A stretch of DNA of 64,000 nucleotides from Mycolicibacterium rhodesiae JS60 (GCA_000230935.2 AGIQ01000003.1:864077-928076); one strand, 5' to 3'. Shown: positions 33,216 through 41,992, counted from the stretch's first letter. The notes: generated by a model not told the origin, from the letters alone. A program made the numbers and translations.

Positions 33216-34406
33216 CTAGTAGCTCTTGGGCAGGCCGAGCACGTTGGAGCTGAGGAAGTTCAGGATCATCTCCTGGCTGACGGGAGCGATCTTCATCAGG
33301 CGTGATTCGCGGAAGAACCGGGAGATGTTGTACTCCTCGGAGTAGCCCATGCCGCCGTGTGTCTGCAACGCACGGTCCGCCGCCGCGAACCCGGCATCCG
33401 CGCACAGGTACTTGGCCATATTGGCTTCCCGGCCGCACGACTTGCCGTTGTCGTAGAGCCAGGTCGCCTTGCGCAGGATCAGCTCGGCGGCGTCCAGGCG
33501 CGCCAGCGAGTCCGCCAGGGGGAACTGGATGCCCTGATTCATCCCGATCGGCCGGTCGAACACGATGCGCTCATTGGCGTACTTCACCGCCCGGTCCAGC
33601 GCCACCCGCCCGATGCCAAGCGCCTCGGCGGCGATCAGCATCCGCTCGGGGTTCAGCCCGTGCAGGATGTAGGAGAAACCCTTGCCCTCGTCACCGATCC
33701 GGTCGGAGACCGGGATCCCCAGGTCGTCGATGAACACCTCGTTGGAGCTGACGGCGTTGCGCCCCATCTTCTTGATGGGCCGGATGTCGACGTGGTCGCG
33801 GTCGATATCGGTGAGGAACAAGGACAGACCCTCGGTCGGCCTGCCTCCGCGCTTTTCAACATCCTCGCGGCTCTCGGTCCGCGTCAGCAGCAGGATCTTC
33901 TCGGATTCCAACGCCTTGGAGATCCACACCTTGCGGCCGTTGACCAGATAATGGTCGCCATCGCGCTTGGCGAACGTCGTGATACGCGAAGTGTCCAGTC
34001 CCGCACCGGGTTCGGTGACGCCGAAGCAGACGTGCAGGTCTCCGTTGACAATCCGGGGCAGCGTCGCCGCCTTCATCTCGTCGGAGCCGAACACCACCAC
34101 GGGCTGCATGCCGAAGATCGACATGTGGATGGAGCTCGCGGCGTTCATGGCACCGCCAGACCGGGCGACCTCCTCGGCCAGGATGGTGGCCTCGGTGATG
34201 CCCAGACCGTGGCCGCCGTACTCCTCCGGGATGGTCATGCCGAGCCAGCCACCCTTGGCGATGGCGTCGTAGAATTCCTGCGGGAACTCGTGGGCCTGGT
34301 CCTTCTCCATCCAGTACTGGTCATCGAAGCGTGATGCCAGCTCGCGCACCGACTTTCGGATCAGTTCCTGATCTTCGGTCAGCTCGAAGCTCATCCCTGA
34401 AGACAC
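33216..34406 (-). CDS. Acyl-CoA dehydrogenase, homotetrameric type
   Basis: A 396-residue acyl-CoA dehydrogenase. It has VTEPGAGLDTSRI in the FAD/substrate loop, a helix Glu in LNPERMLIAAE at the position used by long-chain/isovaleryl-type enzymes, and THGGMGYSEEYNISRFFRE near the C-terminus. GTG at 34406 follows AGAGGAG at a 7-nt spacing and is preferred over the ATG four codons later. It is 92 bp downstream of the amidohydrolase gene, so it may be in the same operon or have its own promoter. Confidence 0.91.
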   Translation of the reverse strand: MSSGMSFELTEDQELIRKSVRELASRFDDQYWMEKDQAHEFPQEFYDAIAKGGWLGMTIPEEYGGHGLGITEATILAEEVARSGGAMNAASSIHMSIFGMQPVVVFGSDEMKAATLPRIVNGDLHVCFGVTEPGAGLDTSRITTFAKRDGDHYLVNGRKVWISKALESEKILLLTRTESREDVEKRGGRPTEGLSLFLTDIDRDHVDIRPIKKMGRNAVSSNEVFIDDLGIPVSDRIGDEGKGFSYILHGLNPERMLIAAEALGIGRVALDRAVKYANERIVFDRPIGMNQGIQFPLADSLARLDAAELILRKATWLYDNGKSCGREANMAKYLCADAGFAAADRALQTHGGMGYSEEYNISRFFRESRLMKIAPVSQEMILNFLSSNVLGLPKSY

Positions 34407-34498
34407 ACCAACACTCCTCTACTCAATATCGGCACGCAGCCGAGCGCGCCGGTGCGATCGCCCCTGTGCGCACCGGCGCCCGTCGTTCCGCAGACCAT

Positions 34499-35794
34499 TC
34501 AGTCCGTGTTGCCGGACATCTCCTTGGCATTCGCCGCGAAGTCGGCGAAGTTGGCGCCGGTCTTCTCCTTCTTCGACAGCGCCTGGATGGAGACGTCGTG
34601 TCCTTCGGCGGCTTTGCGTAGTGCGCCGATGGTGGCTTGTTCTTTGGCGATGTGGGTGAAGGGGTCCCAGTGGTACCAGCGCATGGCGTTCTGGTAGGTC
34701 ATCTTGTTGATGTCGTCGTCGGGGACGTTGTGTTCGCGCAATACCTCGTCGAGCTGCTCAGGGGCGCCGGGCCACATCGAGTCTGAGTGCGGGTAGTCGG
34801 CTTCCCAGCAGATGTTGTCGATCCCGACATCGTTGCGCAGTTGCACACCCACGTGATCGGAGATGAAACAGGTCAGGAAGTGATCCCGGAACACCTCGCT
34901 GGGCTTCTTGCCTTTGAAGTCCTGCCCGGTCCAGGTGGAGTGCATCTCGTAGGTGCGATCAGCGCGCTCCAGGAAATACGGAATCCACCCGGTGCCGCCC
35001 TCACTCAACGCGATCTTGAGATCGGGGTACTCCTTGATCGGGCGTGACCACAACAGATCAGCGGCCGCTTGCACGATGTTCATCGGCTGCAGGGTGATCA
35101 TCACGTCCATGGGGGCGTCGGGGGCGGTGATCGCCAGCCGGCCGGAGGACCCGATGTGCACGTTGAGCACGGTGTCGGTGTCGACCAGGGCGTCCCACAT
35201 CGGCTTCCAATGATCGAAGTCGTGGAAGCTGGGATAGCCCATCGCGGCCGGGTTCTCGGTGAACGTCAGCGAATGCACCCCACGCGCGGCGTTACGGCGG
35301 ATCTCGGCGGCACAGGCCACCGGATCCCAGATCACCGGCAACGTCATCGGGATGAACCGGGCCGGATAGGCCCCGCACCACTCCTCGACATGCCAATCGT
35401 TGTAGGCCTGCACCAACGCCAGCGAGAACTCCGCATCCTCGGTGGCGAACAACCGGCCCGCGAAACCCGGGAACGACGGGAAACACATCGACCCCAGGAT
35501 CCCCCCGGCATTCATGTCCTTGACCCGCTCATCGACGTTGTAACAGCCCGGCCGGATCTCATCGAGACCTTGGGGCTCCAACCCGTACTCCTCCTTGGGC
35601 CGACCCGCCACCGCATTCAACGCCACATTCGGGATCACGATGTCGCGGAACCGCCACATATCCGAGCCATCGGGATTGTGCACCAACCGCGGCGCATCAT
35701 CGACATACTTCTTCGGCAGATGGTTCTTGAACATGTCGGGCGGCTCGACAATGTGATCGTCCACGCTGATCAGGATCATGTCCTCTTTGCGCAT
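34499..35794 (-). CDS. Amidohydrolase-2 family metal-dependent hydrolase
   Basis: A 431-residue member of the ACMSD-like amidohydrolase family. It has the N-terminal D-D-H of ISVDDHIVEPPDMF (residues 12-14), a His in VLNVHIGSSG, an acidic/Gly segment SEGGTGW where other members have His, and Asp in WEADYPHSDS. The C-terminal 60 residues are Lys/Ala-rich and not part of the barrel. A weak operator-like site lies upstream and diverges towards the Rieske oxygenase operon. Reaction unknown; relatives of this length occur in many mycobacterial catabolic clusters. Confidence 0.88.
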   Translation of the reverse strand: MRKEDMILISVDDHIVEPPDMFKNHLPKKYVDDAPRLVHNPDGSDMWRFRDIVIPNVALNAVAGRPKEEYGLEPQGLDEIRPGCYNVDERVKDMNAGGILGSMCFPSFPGFAGRLFATEDAEFSLALVQAYNDWHVEEWCGAYPARFIPMTLPVIWDPVACAAEIRRNAARGVHSLTFTENPAAMGYPSFHDFDHWKPMWDALVDTDTVLNVHIGSSGRLAITAPDAPMDVMITLQPMNIVQAAADLLWSRPIKEYPDLKIALSEGGTGWIPYFLERADRTYEMHSTWTGQDFKGKKPSEVFRDHFLTCFISDHVGVQLRNDVGIDNICWEADYPHSDSMWPGAPEQLDEVLREHNVPDDDINKMTYQNAMRWYHWDPFTHIAKEQATIGALRKAAEGHDVSIQALSKKEKTGANFADFAANAKEMSGNTD

Positions 35795-35825
35795 AGCGGC
35801 TCCTTCCGTCGTGGTCCTCTCTACT

Positions 35826-35840
35826 GGAAACTAGCTTCTC
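35826..35840. promoter_or_regulatory. Weak operator-like site, amidohydrolase gene
   Basis: GGAAAC-TAG-CTTCTC keeps the 6-3-6 layout and five of six bases of the right half, but the left half is poor. It lies 31 bp upstream of the minus-strand amidohydrolase. A further half-site GAGAAT is at 35848-35853. Confidence 0.3.
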
Positions 35841-35995
35841 ATTCCACGAGAATCAACATCCGGTAATCGCCTTACCGGAGCGTCTCGGCCGTAGGCTGGC
35901 ACCCTGACACGCCCAGCCGACCTCGGATTTTCCGCCCTGCTCGCACCGGGGGATTGACCTTCCGGCAAGATCGTGGAAATCTGTTATCCGGATAT

Positions 35996-36010
35996 GAGAA
36001 TGCGATTCTC
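35996..36010. promoter_or_regulatory. Perfect operator-like palindrome, Rieske oxygenase operon
   Basis: GAGAAT-GCG-ATTCTC is an exact copy of the consensus. It lies 21 bp upstream of the CMD-family GTG start and argues that translation does not begin at the in-frame ATG before it (35954). Confidence 0.68.
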
Positions 36011-36031
36011 CACCTTGAGAGGGGGCTACCG

Positions 36032-36562
36032 GTGCGCCTGACGCCGCTACCTGCCGAACAGTGGGACGACGAAGTGCAGCTGGCCCTGAAGGGCATGCTG
36101 CCGCGCGACCGGCAGAACCCCGAGGGAGCCGGGACGGCGCTGTCCACTCTCGTCCGGCATCCCGACCTCACCAAGGCTTACCTCGGCTTCAACGTCTACC
36201 TCCTGTTCCGTTCCACGCTGCCCGCCCGGCTGCGGGAGGTCGCCGTGTTGCGGGTCGCGCATCGACGCGGGTGCGCCTACGAGTGGGAGCACCACGTGGA
36301 GATGGCCGAGGCCGAGGGTCTGACCGACGCCGATGTGGAGGCCATCCGTAACGGCGGAGCCAATGACGAGCTCGACCGACTGGTCGTCCGGGCCACCGAC
36401 GAGCTCGAGGACACGTCGAATCTCACCGACGAAGCCTGGGCCGCGCTCGGCGAGCACCTCAGCGAGCGTCAACGCATGGATTTCGTCTTCACCGTCGGCG
36501 CCTACGGCATGTTGGCCATGGCGTTCAACACTTTTGGCGTACAGCTCGAGAACGAAAGGTAA
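36032..36562 (+). CDS. Carboxymuconolactone decarboxylase (AhpD-like) family protein
   Basis: A 176-residue CMD/AhpD-fold protein. The segment LREVAVLRVAHRRGCAYEWEHHVEMA is the family core; the first Cys is kept and the second Cys of the CxxC redox motif is replaced (CAYE), so peroxidase-type redox chemistry is less likely. The downstream half (FTVGAYGMLAMAFNTFG) is the usual helix pair. GTG at 36032 follows GAGAGGGGG at a good distance; an upstream in-frame ATG would place the operator inside the gene. It precedes the Rieske oxygenase by 4 nt. Confidence 0.85.
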   Translation: MRLTPLPAEQWDDEVQLALKGMLPRDRQNPEGAGTALSTLVRHPDLTKAYLGFNVYLLFRSTLPARLREVAVLRVAHRRGCAYEWEHHVEMAEAEGLTDADVEAIRNGGANDELDRLVVRATDELEDTSNLTDEAWAALGEHLSERQRMDFVFTVGAYGMLAMAFNTFGVQLENER

Positions 36563-36566
36563 GTAC

Positions 36567-37892
36567 GTGGCATTTTTCAAGAAGCCGGACGTCGGCAGCT
36601 GGACCGAGAACTGGCCAGAACTCGGCACTGCTCCGGTCAACTATGAGGACTCGATTGATCCCGAGCACTGGAAGCTGGAGCAGCAGGCCATTTTCCGCAA
36701 GACCTGGCTGCAAATGGGCCGCGTGGAGCTGATCCCCAAGAAAGGCAACTACATCACCCGCGAGCTGCCGTCGGTCGGCGCGGGAACGTCGATCATCATC
36801 GTCAACGACGGTGACGAGGTCCGTGCCTTCTACAACCTGTGCCGCCATCGCGGTAACAAGCTGGTATGGAACGACTACCCCGGCGAAGAGGTTTCCGGCA
36901 GCTGCCGGCAGTTCGTCTGCAAGTACCACGCGTGGCGCTACTCGCTGCAAGGCGACCTCACCTTCATCCAACAGGAGCAGGAGTTCTTCGACGTCGACAA
37001 GGCCGACTACCCGCTCAAGCCGGTGCGCTGCGAGGTGTGGGAGGGCTTCATCTTCGTCAACTTCGACGACGACGCGGTCTCGCTCGAGGAATACCTCGGC
37101 GAGTTCGGCCAGGGCCTGAAGGGCTATCCCTTCCACGAGATGACCGAGCACTACAGCTACCGCGCGACGGTCGGGTCCAACTGGAAGCTGTTCATCGACG
37201 CCTTCGTGGAGTTTTACCACGCGCCGATCCTGCACATGAAGCAGGCGGAGAAGGAGGAAGCCGAGAAGCTCGCCAAGTTCGGCTTCGAGGCGCTGCACTA
37301 CGACATCAAGGGCGACCACTCGATGATCTCGTCCTGGGGCGGCATGAGTCCGCCGAAGGACCTGAAGATGGTCAAGCCGATCGAGCGGATCCTGCACAGC
37401 GGTCTGTTCGGGCCGTGGGATCGCCCCGCGATCAAGGGCATCCTGCCCGACGAGCTGCCGCCCGCGATCAACCCCGGCCGACACTCGACGTGGGGCCAGG
37501 ACTCGTTCGAGTTCTTCCCGAACTTCACGTTGCTGTTCTGGGCGCCGGGCTGGTACCTGACCTACAACTACTGGCCTACCGGAGTGGACTCCCATATCTT
37601 CGAGGCCGACCTGTACTTCGTGCCGCCGAAGAACCTGCGCGAACGACTCTCCCAGGAACTGGCCGCGGTGACCTTCAAGGAGTACGCGTTCCAGGACGCC
37701 AACACGCTGGAAGCAACGCAGACCCAGATCGGCACCCGCGCCGTGCTCGACTTCCCGCTGTGCGACCAGGAGATCCTGTTGCGCCACCTGCACCACACCG
37801 CGCACAAGTACGTGGACCGGTACAAAGAGTCATTGGCCAATGGGAACGGCTCAGCCGCCGTCAAGCCTGCGAAGGAAAACGCAAATGTCTAA
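36567..37892 (+). CDS. Rieske non-heme iron oxygenase, alpha subunit type
   Basis: A 441-residue ring-hydroxylating oxygenase. The Rieske motif is CRH (92-94) and CKYH (118-121). The mononuclear iron site is in DAFVEFYHAPILH (His218, His223) with the bridging acid nearby. It would hydroxylate or demethylate a ring or side chain of the substrate using electrons from a ferredoxin; candidates are the Rieske ferredoxin at 18.8 kb and the plant-type ferredoxin at 48.8 kb. GTG at 36567 follows GAAAGG. It overlaps a small downstream gene by 8 nt, which may encode a partner. No conventional beta-subunit gene is nearby. Confidence 0.93.
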   Translation: MAFFKKPDVGSWTENWPELGTAPVNYEDSIDPEHWKLEQQAIFRKTWLQMGRVELIPKKGNYITRELPSVGAGTSIIIVNDGDEVRAFYNLCRHRGNKLVWNDYPGEEVSGSCRQFVCKYHAWRYSLQGDLTFIQQEQEFFDVDKADYPLKPVRCEVWEGFIFVNFDDDAVSLEEYLGEFGQGLKGYPFHEMTEHYSYRATVGSNWKLFIDAFVEFYHAPILHMKQAEKEEAEKLAKFGFEALHYDIKGDHSMISSWGGMSPPKDLKMVKPIERILHSGLFGPWDRPAIKGILPDELPPAINPGRHSTWGQDSFEFFPNFTLLFWAPGWYLTYNYWPTGVDSHIFEADLYFVPPKNLRERLSQELAAVTFKEYAFQDANTLEATQTQIGTRAVLDFPLCDQEILLRHLHHTAHKYVDRYKESLANGNGSAAVKPAKENANV

Positions 37893-38214
37893 GTTGCCAG
37901 TGGAATTCGCCGACCTGGAGCGGTTCAGCGACTGGTGCCTGCCGACCGAGGAAGAGCGTTACCAGAAGCGGCTGAACTCGACGATGGACGAGATGCAGGA
38001 GCTCTACGACTCCGGCATGGCGCGGCTGGAAGACATCATGGTCTACGTCGACGCCCGCTTTCCGCTCCAAGGCATGCCGGAAGACGCCAAGGCTCTGGTA
38101 CACCTAGGACAATCGATCGTCCAGGTGAGCTTTCCGGTCGAGGTGTGGAAGCAGCCCCGCGTGCTCGACAGCGGTGCCGCGTATATCCGACTGATCAAGG
38201 AGCCGGTGGTCTGA
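37885..38214 (+). CDS. Small protein co-translated with the Rieske oxygenase
   Basis: A 109-residue acidic, probably helical protein beginning MSKLPVEFADLERFSDWCLP, with a middle segment EMQELYDSGMARLEDIMVYV and a basic C-terminal end. I recognise no domain. ATG overlaps the oxygenase stop, which points to an equimolar partner such as a stand-in for the missing beta subunit, an assembly factor or a regulator of the oxygenase; this is inference. Three 30-nt tandem repeats begin 6 nt after its stop codon. Confidence 0.8.
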   Translation: MSKLPVEFADLERFSDWCLPTEEERYQKRLNSTMDEMQELYDSGMARLEDIMVYVDARFPLQGMPEDAKALVHLGQSIVQVSFPVEVWKQPRVLDSGAAYIRLIKEPVV

Positions 38215-38220
38215 CAGTGA

Positions 38221-38308
38221 GGTTCGGTCTTCGCGCAAGCGCTCATCCGATGTCCGGTCTTCGCGCAAGCGCTCATCCGATGTCCGGTCTTCGCGCAAGC
38301 GCTCATCC
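38221..38308. repeat. Three tandem 30-nt repeats abutting a start codon
   Basis: Three copies share an identical 24-nt core (starts 38225, 38255, 38285) containing CTTCGCGCAAGCGCTCAT. The third copy ends exactly one base before the ATG of the amidohydrolase. The reverse complement of part of the core, GATGAGCGCTTGCGCGAAGA, also occurs once in the N-terminal codons of the TetR gene (29475-29494). I see it as a dispersed mycobacterial micro-repeat that amplified here; there are no spacers, so it is not a CRISPR array. Confidence 0.88.
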
Positions 38309-39532
38309 ATGCTGACCCTGAAGGCTGCCGGCTACGTCGACGTCGACGCGGGCGAGATCGTCCGCCCCGGCATCGTGAAGGTCGACGGCGACCGGATCGT
38401 TTCTGTCGGAGGCACCCCCGAGGGCGAGGTTGTTGATCTCGGGGACGCCATCCTGCTGCCGGGCCTGATGGACATGGAGGTCAACCTCCTGATGGGTGGC
38501 CGGGGTGAAAACCCCGGCCTTTCCCAGGTTCAGGACGACCCGCCGACGCGGGTCCTGCGTGCGGTCGGCAATGCCCGCCGCACGCTGCGTGCCGGTTTCA
38601 CCACGGTGCGCAACCTCGGACTGTTCGTGAAGACCGGCGGCTACCTGCTCGACGTCGCGCTGGGCAAGGCCATCGACGCGGGCTGGATCGAAGGCCCGCG
38701 CATCATCCCGGCGGGCCATGCCATCACCCCGACCGGTGGGCACCTGGACCCGTCCATGTTCGCCGCCTTCATGCCCGGCGTGCTCGAGCTGACGATCGAG
38801 GAGGGCATCGCCAACGGGGTCGACGAGATCCGCAAGGCGGTGCGCTACCAAATCAAGCACGGCGCTCAGCTGATCAAGGTGTGCTGCTCCGGCGGGGTCA
38901 TGTCGCTGACCGGTGAGGCTGGCGCGCAACATTATTCGGACGAAGAGCTGCGCGTGATCGTCGACGAGGCACACCGGCGCGGTCTGCGGGTGGCCGCACA
39001 TACGCACGGCGCCGAGGCCGTCAAGCACGCGGTGGCATGTGGCATCGACTGTATCGAGCACGGCTTCCTGATGGACGACGAGGCCATCCAGATGCTCGTC
39101 GACAACGACCGGTTCCTGGTGACCACCCGCCGGCTGGCCCAGGCAATGGATGTCTCGCACGCGCCGAAGGTGTTGCAGGACAAGGCCGCCGAGATGTTCC
39201 CGAAGGCCGAGACGTCGATCAAGGCCGCCTACGAGGCGGGGGTGAAAATCGCCGTCGGCACCGACGCGCCCGCCATCCCGCACGGCAGGAACGCTGACGA
39301 GCTGGTCACCCTGGTGGACTGGGGTATGCCGCCGGCGGCGGTGCTGCGGGCGGCCACCGTCGTCGGCGCCGACCTGATCAATGTCACCGACCGCGGCCGG
39401 ATCGCCGAAGGCCTGCTCGCCGACATCATCGCCGTGCCGGGCGATCCGCTGCAGGACATCACCGTTACACAACGCGTCAACTTTGTAATGAAAGCAGGTA
39501 AGGTCTTCAAGAATGACACCGTCACGAACTGA
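38309..39532 (+). CDS. Metal-dependent amidohydrolase with altered HxH motif
   Basis: A 407-residue amidohydrolase-superfamily protein of the imidazolonepropionase/prolidase-like type. The carboxylated-Lys candidate (LIKVCCSGG, Lys190), His231/233 (AAHTHG), His251 (IEHG) and Asp319 (VGTDA) are present. The N-terminal HxH, normally in GLIDxHxH, reads GLMDMEVN (Glu57, Asn59), so the first metal-binding pair is missing. The enzyme may use one metal or a different centre. No good ribosome-binding site precedes the ATG because the tandem repeat runs right up to it. It overlaps the next gene by 20 nt. Confidence 0.86.
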   Translation: MLTLKAAGYVDVDAGEIVRPGIVKVDGDRIVSVGGTPEGEVVDLGDAILLPGLMDMEVNLLMGGRGENPGLSQVQDDPPTRVLRAVGNARRTLRAGFTTVRNLGLFVKTGGYLLDVALGKAIDAGWIEGPRIIPAGHAITPTGGHLDPSMFAAFMPGVLELTIEEGIANGVDEIRKAVRYQIKHGAQLIKVCCSGGVMSLTGEAGAQHYSDEELRVIVDEAHRRGLRVAAHTHGAEAVKHAVACGIDCIEHGFLMDDEAIQMLVDNDRFLVTTRRLAQAMDVSHAPKVLQDKAAEMFPKAETSIKAAYEAGVKIAVGTDAPAIPHGRNADELVTLVDWGMPPAAVLRAATVVGADLINVTDRGRIAEGLLADIIAVPGDPLQDITVTQRVNFVMKAGKVFKNDTVTN

Positions 39533-39947
39533 GGATCTGGTCGAGATCCAGCAACTGCTCGCGAAGTACGCCGTCACGATCACCCAGGGTGATATCGACG
39601 GCCTGGTTTCGGTGTTCACACCGGACGGCACCTACAGCGCATTCGGTTCCACCTACACACTGAACCGGTTCCCCGAACTCGTCGACGCCGCACCCAAGGG
39701 CTTGTTCATGACCGGCACATCGCTGGTCGAGTTTGACGCCGATGCCCCAGATTCAGCGACCGGGACGCAGCCGTTGTGCTTCATCGAGCACTCGAAGCAC
39801 GACATGCGCATCGGGTACTACAAGGACAATTACCTGCGCACCGAGGACGGCTGGCGGCTGAAAACCCGCGCCATGACCTTCATTCGGCGCAGCGGTGAGC
39901 ATGATTCCGGCCGCCCGCACGCGATCGGCAGGCCCGAAGCCGGATGA
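39513..39947 (+). CDS. SnoaL-like / NTF2-fold protein
   Basis: A 144-residue protein with an NTF2-type cone fold: an N-terminal helix pair (EIQQLLAKYAVTITQGDIDGLVSVFTPDG) followed by strands and a C-terminal GYYKDNYLRTEDGWRL segment. Such proteins act as small hydratases, isomerases or dehydratases, or just bind ligands. It overlaps the amidohydrolase upstream by 20 nt and the acyl-CoA dehydrogenase downstream as ATGA, so expression is tightly coupled. Confidence 0.85.
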   Translation: MTPSRTEDLVEIQQLLAKYAVTITQGDIDGLVSVFTPDGTYSAFGSTYTLNRFPELVDAAPKGLFMTGTSLVEFDADAPDSATGTQPLCFIEHSKHDMRIGYYKDNYLRTEDGWRLKTRAMTFIRRSGEHDSGRPHAIGRPEAG

Positions 39948-41074
39948 CCGACGAGCTCCACGACCCAGCCGTATTCCGCACGGCGCTACAGGCGTGGCTG
40001 GCCGAGAACGATCTGACACCGCCCTCCGACCACACCCTCGAGGGACACATCCGCCAATTCGCCCGGGTGCAGAAGGCGCTCTATGACGCCGGCTGGAGCC
40101 GCTACGGCTGGCCCGAACACGCGGGCGGCCTTGGCGGCTCAGATATGTTGCGGGCCATCGTCGGTGAAGAAGTAGTCGGTCGCCGGCTCGCCGAGCCGGG
40201 ACCGTATTCGATGCTCGAAGTGCTGGCCCCGACGATGATCGATTACGCCACACCCGAATTGGCCGCCGAGATGGTGCCCAAACTACTGTCGGGCCAAGAG
40301 CAGTGGTGCCAAGGCTTCTCCGAGCCGGGCTCGGGCAGCGATCTCGCGTCGCTGACCACGCGCGCGGTCAAGCAGGAAGGTGCGGATCGCTACATCATCA
40401 ATGGCCAGAAGGTGTGGACAAGCTTCGCGCAGTACTCGCACCGCTGCATCCTGCTGACCCGTACCGGCGACGCGGACACGCCCAACCATCAAGCCATCAC
40501 CGCGTTCTTCGTCGACACCGACACCCCGGGCATCACGATTCGCCCGTTGCACACCATGCACGGCGTCGACGAGTTCTGCGAGGTGTACTTCGACAACGTC
40601 GCCGTCGACGCCAGCCGGATGCTCGGCCGGCCAGGCGATGGCTGGCGATTGGCGATGGACCTGCTGCCCTATGAGCGTTCGACCTGCTTCTGGCAGCGAA
40701 TCGCCTATCTGTACTCGCGATTCGATGCGCTCGCCGGAGCAGTCTCGGCCCAGGGTGAGGCCATCGACGGCGATATGGGCGAAGCGTTCCTCGCGCTGCA
40801 CACGCTGCGCTGCCGGTCCAGGGCGACCCAACATCGACTGGCCGACGGGCAGAAGCTGGGCCCGGACACCTCGATCGACAAGGTGCTGCTGGCCAGTGCC
40901 GAACAACGGCTCTACGACACCGTGCACGATCTGTTGCCCGGCACCATCGAGCTCGATGACAACGACTGGCGCACCGAGTACCTGTACTCGCGCGCGGCGA
41001 CGATCTACGGCGGCACCGCGGAAGTGCAGCGCAACATCATCGCCCGCCGGCTGCTTGACCTCGGGAAGGAGTGA
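39944..41074 (+). CDS. Acyl-CoA dehydrogenase, long subunit of a pair
   Basis: A 376-residue acyl-CoA dehydrogenase with the loop FSEPGSGSDLASLTTRAV and C-terminal segment YGGTAEVQRNIIARRLLDLG. It belongs to the branch of paired mycobacterial FadEs. It overlaps the short subunit gene downstream as GTGA. It closely resembles in layout the pairs at 14-16 kb and 45-47 kb, suggesting three separate alpha,beta-dehydrogenation steps on bulky CoA esters. Confidence 0.9.
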   Translation: MTDELHDPAVFRTALQAWLAENDLTPPSDHTLEGHIRQFARVQKALYDAGWSRYGWPEHAGGLGGSDMLRAIVGEEVVGRRLAEPGPYSMLEVLAPTMIDYATPELAAEMVPKLLSGQEQWCQGFSEPGSGSDLASLTTRAVKQEGADRYIINGQKVWTSFAQYSHRCILLTRTGDADTPNHQAITAFFVDTDTPGITIRPLHTMHGVDEFCEVYFDNVAVDASRMLGRPGDGWRLAMDLLPYERSTCFWQRIAYLYSRFDALAGAVSAQGEAIDGDMGEAFLALHTLRCRSRATQHRLADGQKLGPDTSIDKVLLASAEQRLYDTVHDLLPGTIELDDNDWRTEYLYSRAATIYGGTAEVQRNIIARRLLDLGKE

Positions 41075-41877
41075 TCGTGGATCCCGAATCCGTTGAACTA
41101 CTCGAAAACGGCCTGCGCAAGACCATGCTGTCGTCGTCGGGGCCGGACCTCGACGCGGCACTGACCGAGCTGGGCTGGGCGGACATGCTGGCCGACATCC
41201 CCGAGGTGGCGGTGCCGCTGGTATTCCGACTGCTCGGCGAAACAGGCTCGCATGCTTCGGTTCTCGTTGACGTGGTGCTGCATGCCACCGGAAACACCAT
41301 CGGTGACACCGTGGAGCTGCCGTTGCCGTATACCGGCAACACCTGGGTGGTGTGGGACCGGACGGCTACCGAGAGCAGTGACACCACTCTCGGCGGGCTG
41401 CCGCTGCGCCGGGAGGACGAAGGTTATCCGATCCGCGTCGCCGAAGCGCGGCTGGCAGTCGGCTGGTGGCTGGTCGGCTCGGCACGCGCGATGCTCACCG
41501 TTGCCCGCCGGCACGCCCTGGACCGCGTGCAGTTCGGGCGACCGGTCGCCGGATTCCAAGCGGTTCGACACCGGCTGGCCGAGACGCTGGTCGCCATCGA
41601 GGGTGCTGAGGCGACGTTGAGCACGCCCGGGGCGGACAACCCGGACCTGACTGCACTGCTGGCCAAGGCCGCCGCCGGCAAGGCCGCGCTGACCGCGGCC
41701 AAACACTGTCAGCAGGTGCTGGGCGGCATCGGCTTCACCGCCGAACACGAGTTCCATCGCCATCTGAAGCGCGCTCTGGTGCTCGACGGCCTGCTCGGCA
41801 GCTCGCGGGAACTGACCCGCAAGGCCGGAGCAGGATTGCGCGCGCGGGGGTCGGCCCCGCGGCTGGTGAATCTGTGA
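41071..41877 (+). CDS. Acyl-CoA dehydrogenase-like short subunit (N-terminally reduced)
   Basis: A 268-residue protein. Only the C-terminal part is clearly of acyl-CoA dehydrogenase type (DRVQFGRPVAGFQAVRHRLAET, then QQVLGGIGFTAEHEFHRHLKR). The N-terminal domain is short compared with the 300-330 residues of the partner subunits in the other two pairs. GTG at 41071 overlaps the long subunit's stop; a GTG two codons later is also possible. It is likely the non-catalytic half of a heteromeric enzyme. Confidence 0.84.
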   Translation: MIVDPESVELLENGLRKTMLSSSGPDLDAALTELGWADMLADIPEVAVPLVFRLLGETGSHASVLVDVVLHATGNTIGDTVELPLPYTGNTWVVWDRTATESSDTTLGGLPLRREDEGYPIRVAEARLAVGWWLVGSARAMLTVARRHALDRVQFGRPVAGFQAVRHRLAETLVAIEGAEATLSTPGADNPDLTALLAKAAAGKAALTAAKHCQQVLGGIGFTAEHEFHRHLKRALVLDGLLGSSRELTRKAGAGLRARGSAPRLVNL

Positions 41878-41951
41878 CGTACGCCATGGCGCCGAATGCG
41901 CTGGTCACCCTTTAAACTGTGTGGAACGAAAATTTCGGTCCGTATTGGATT

Positions 41952-41966
41952 GAGAACGTAATTCTC
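41952..41966. promoter_or_regulatory. Operator-like palindrome 1 before TetR
   Basis: GAGAAC-GTA-ATTCTC, one change from the consensus. Its centre is 21 bp (two helical turns) from the second copy, which suits cooperative binding of two dimers on one DNA face. Confidence 0.65.
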
Positions 41967-41972
41967 GTCGTC

Positions 41973-41987
41973 GAGAGTAGTACTCTC
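41973..41987. promoter_or_regulatory. Operator-like palindrome 2 overlapping a likely -10 box
   Basis: GAGAGT-AGT-ACTCTC, a perfect palindrome of the same family. It contains TACTCT (41981-41986), which fits the TANNNT -10 element, so occupancy would block the TetR promoter. Confidence 0.65.
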
Positions 41988-41992
41988 TTACC

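Noticed and set aside
36333..36566. N-terminal extension of the Rieske oxygenase
   Set aside because: It overlaps the CMD gene in another frame and is Ser/Thr/Pro-rich; GTG at 36567 follows GAAAGG and starts the conserved sequence.
38221..38308. CRISPR-like short repeats
   Set aside because: Only three directly abutting copies without spacers and no cas genes; a simple tandem repeat.
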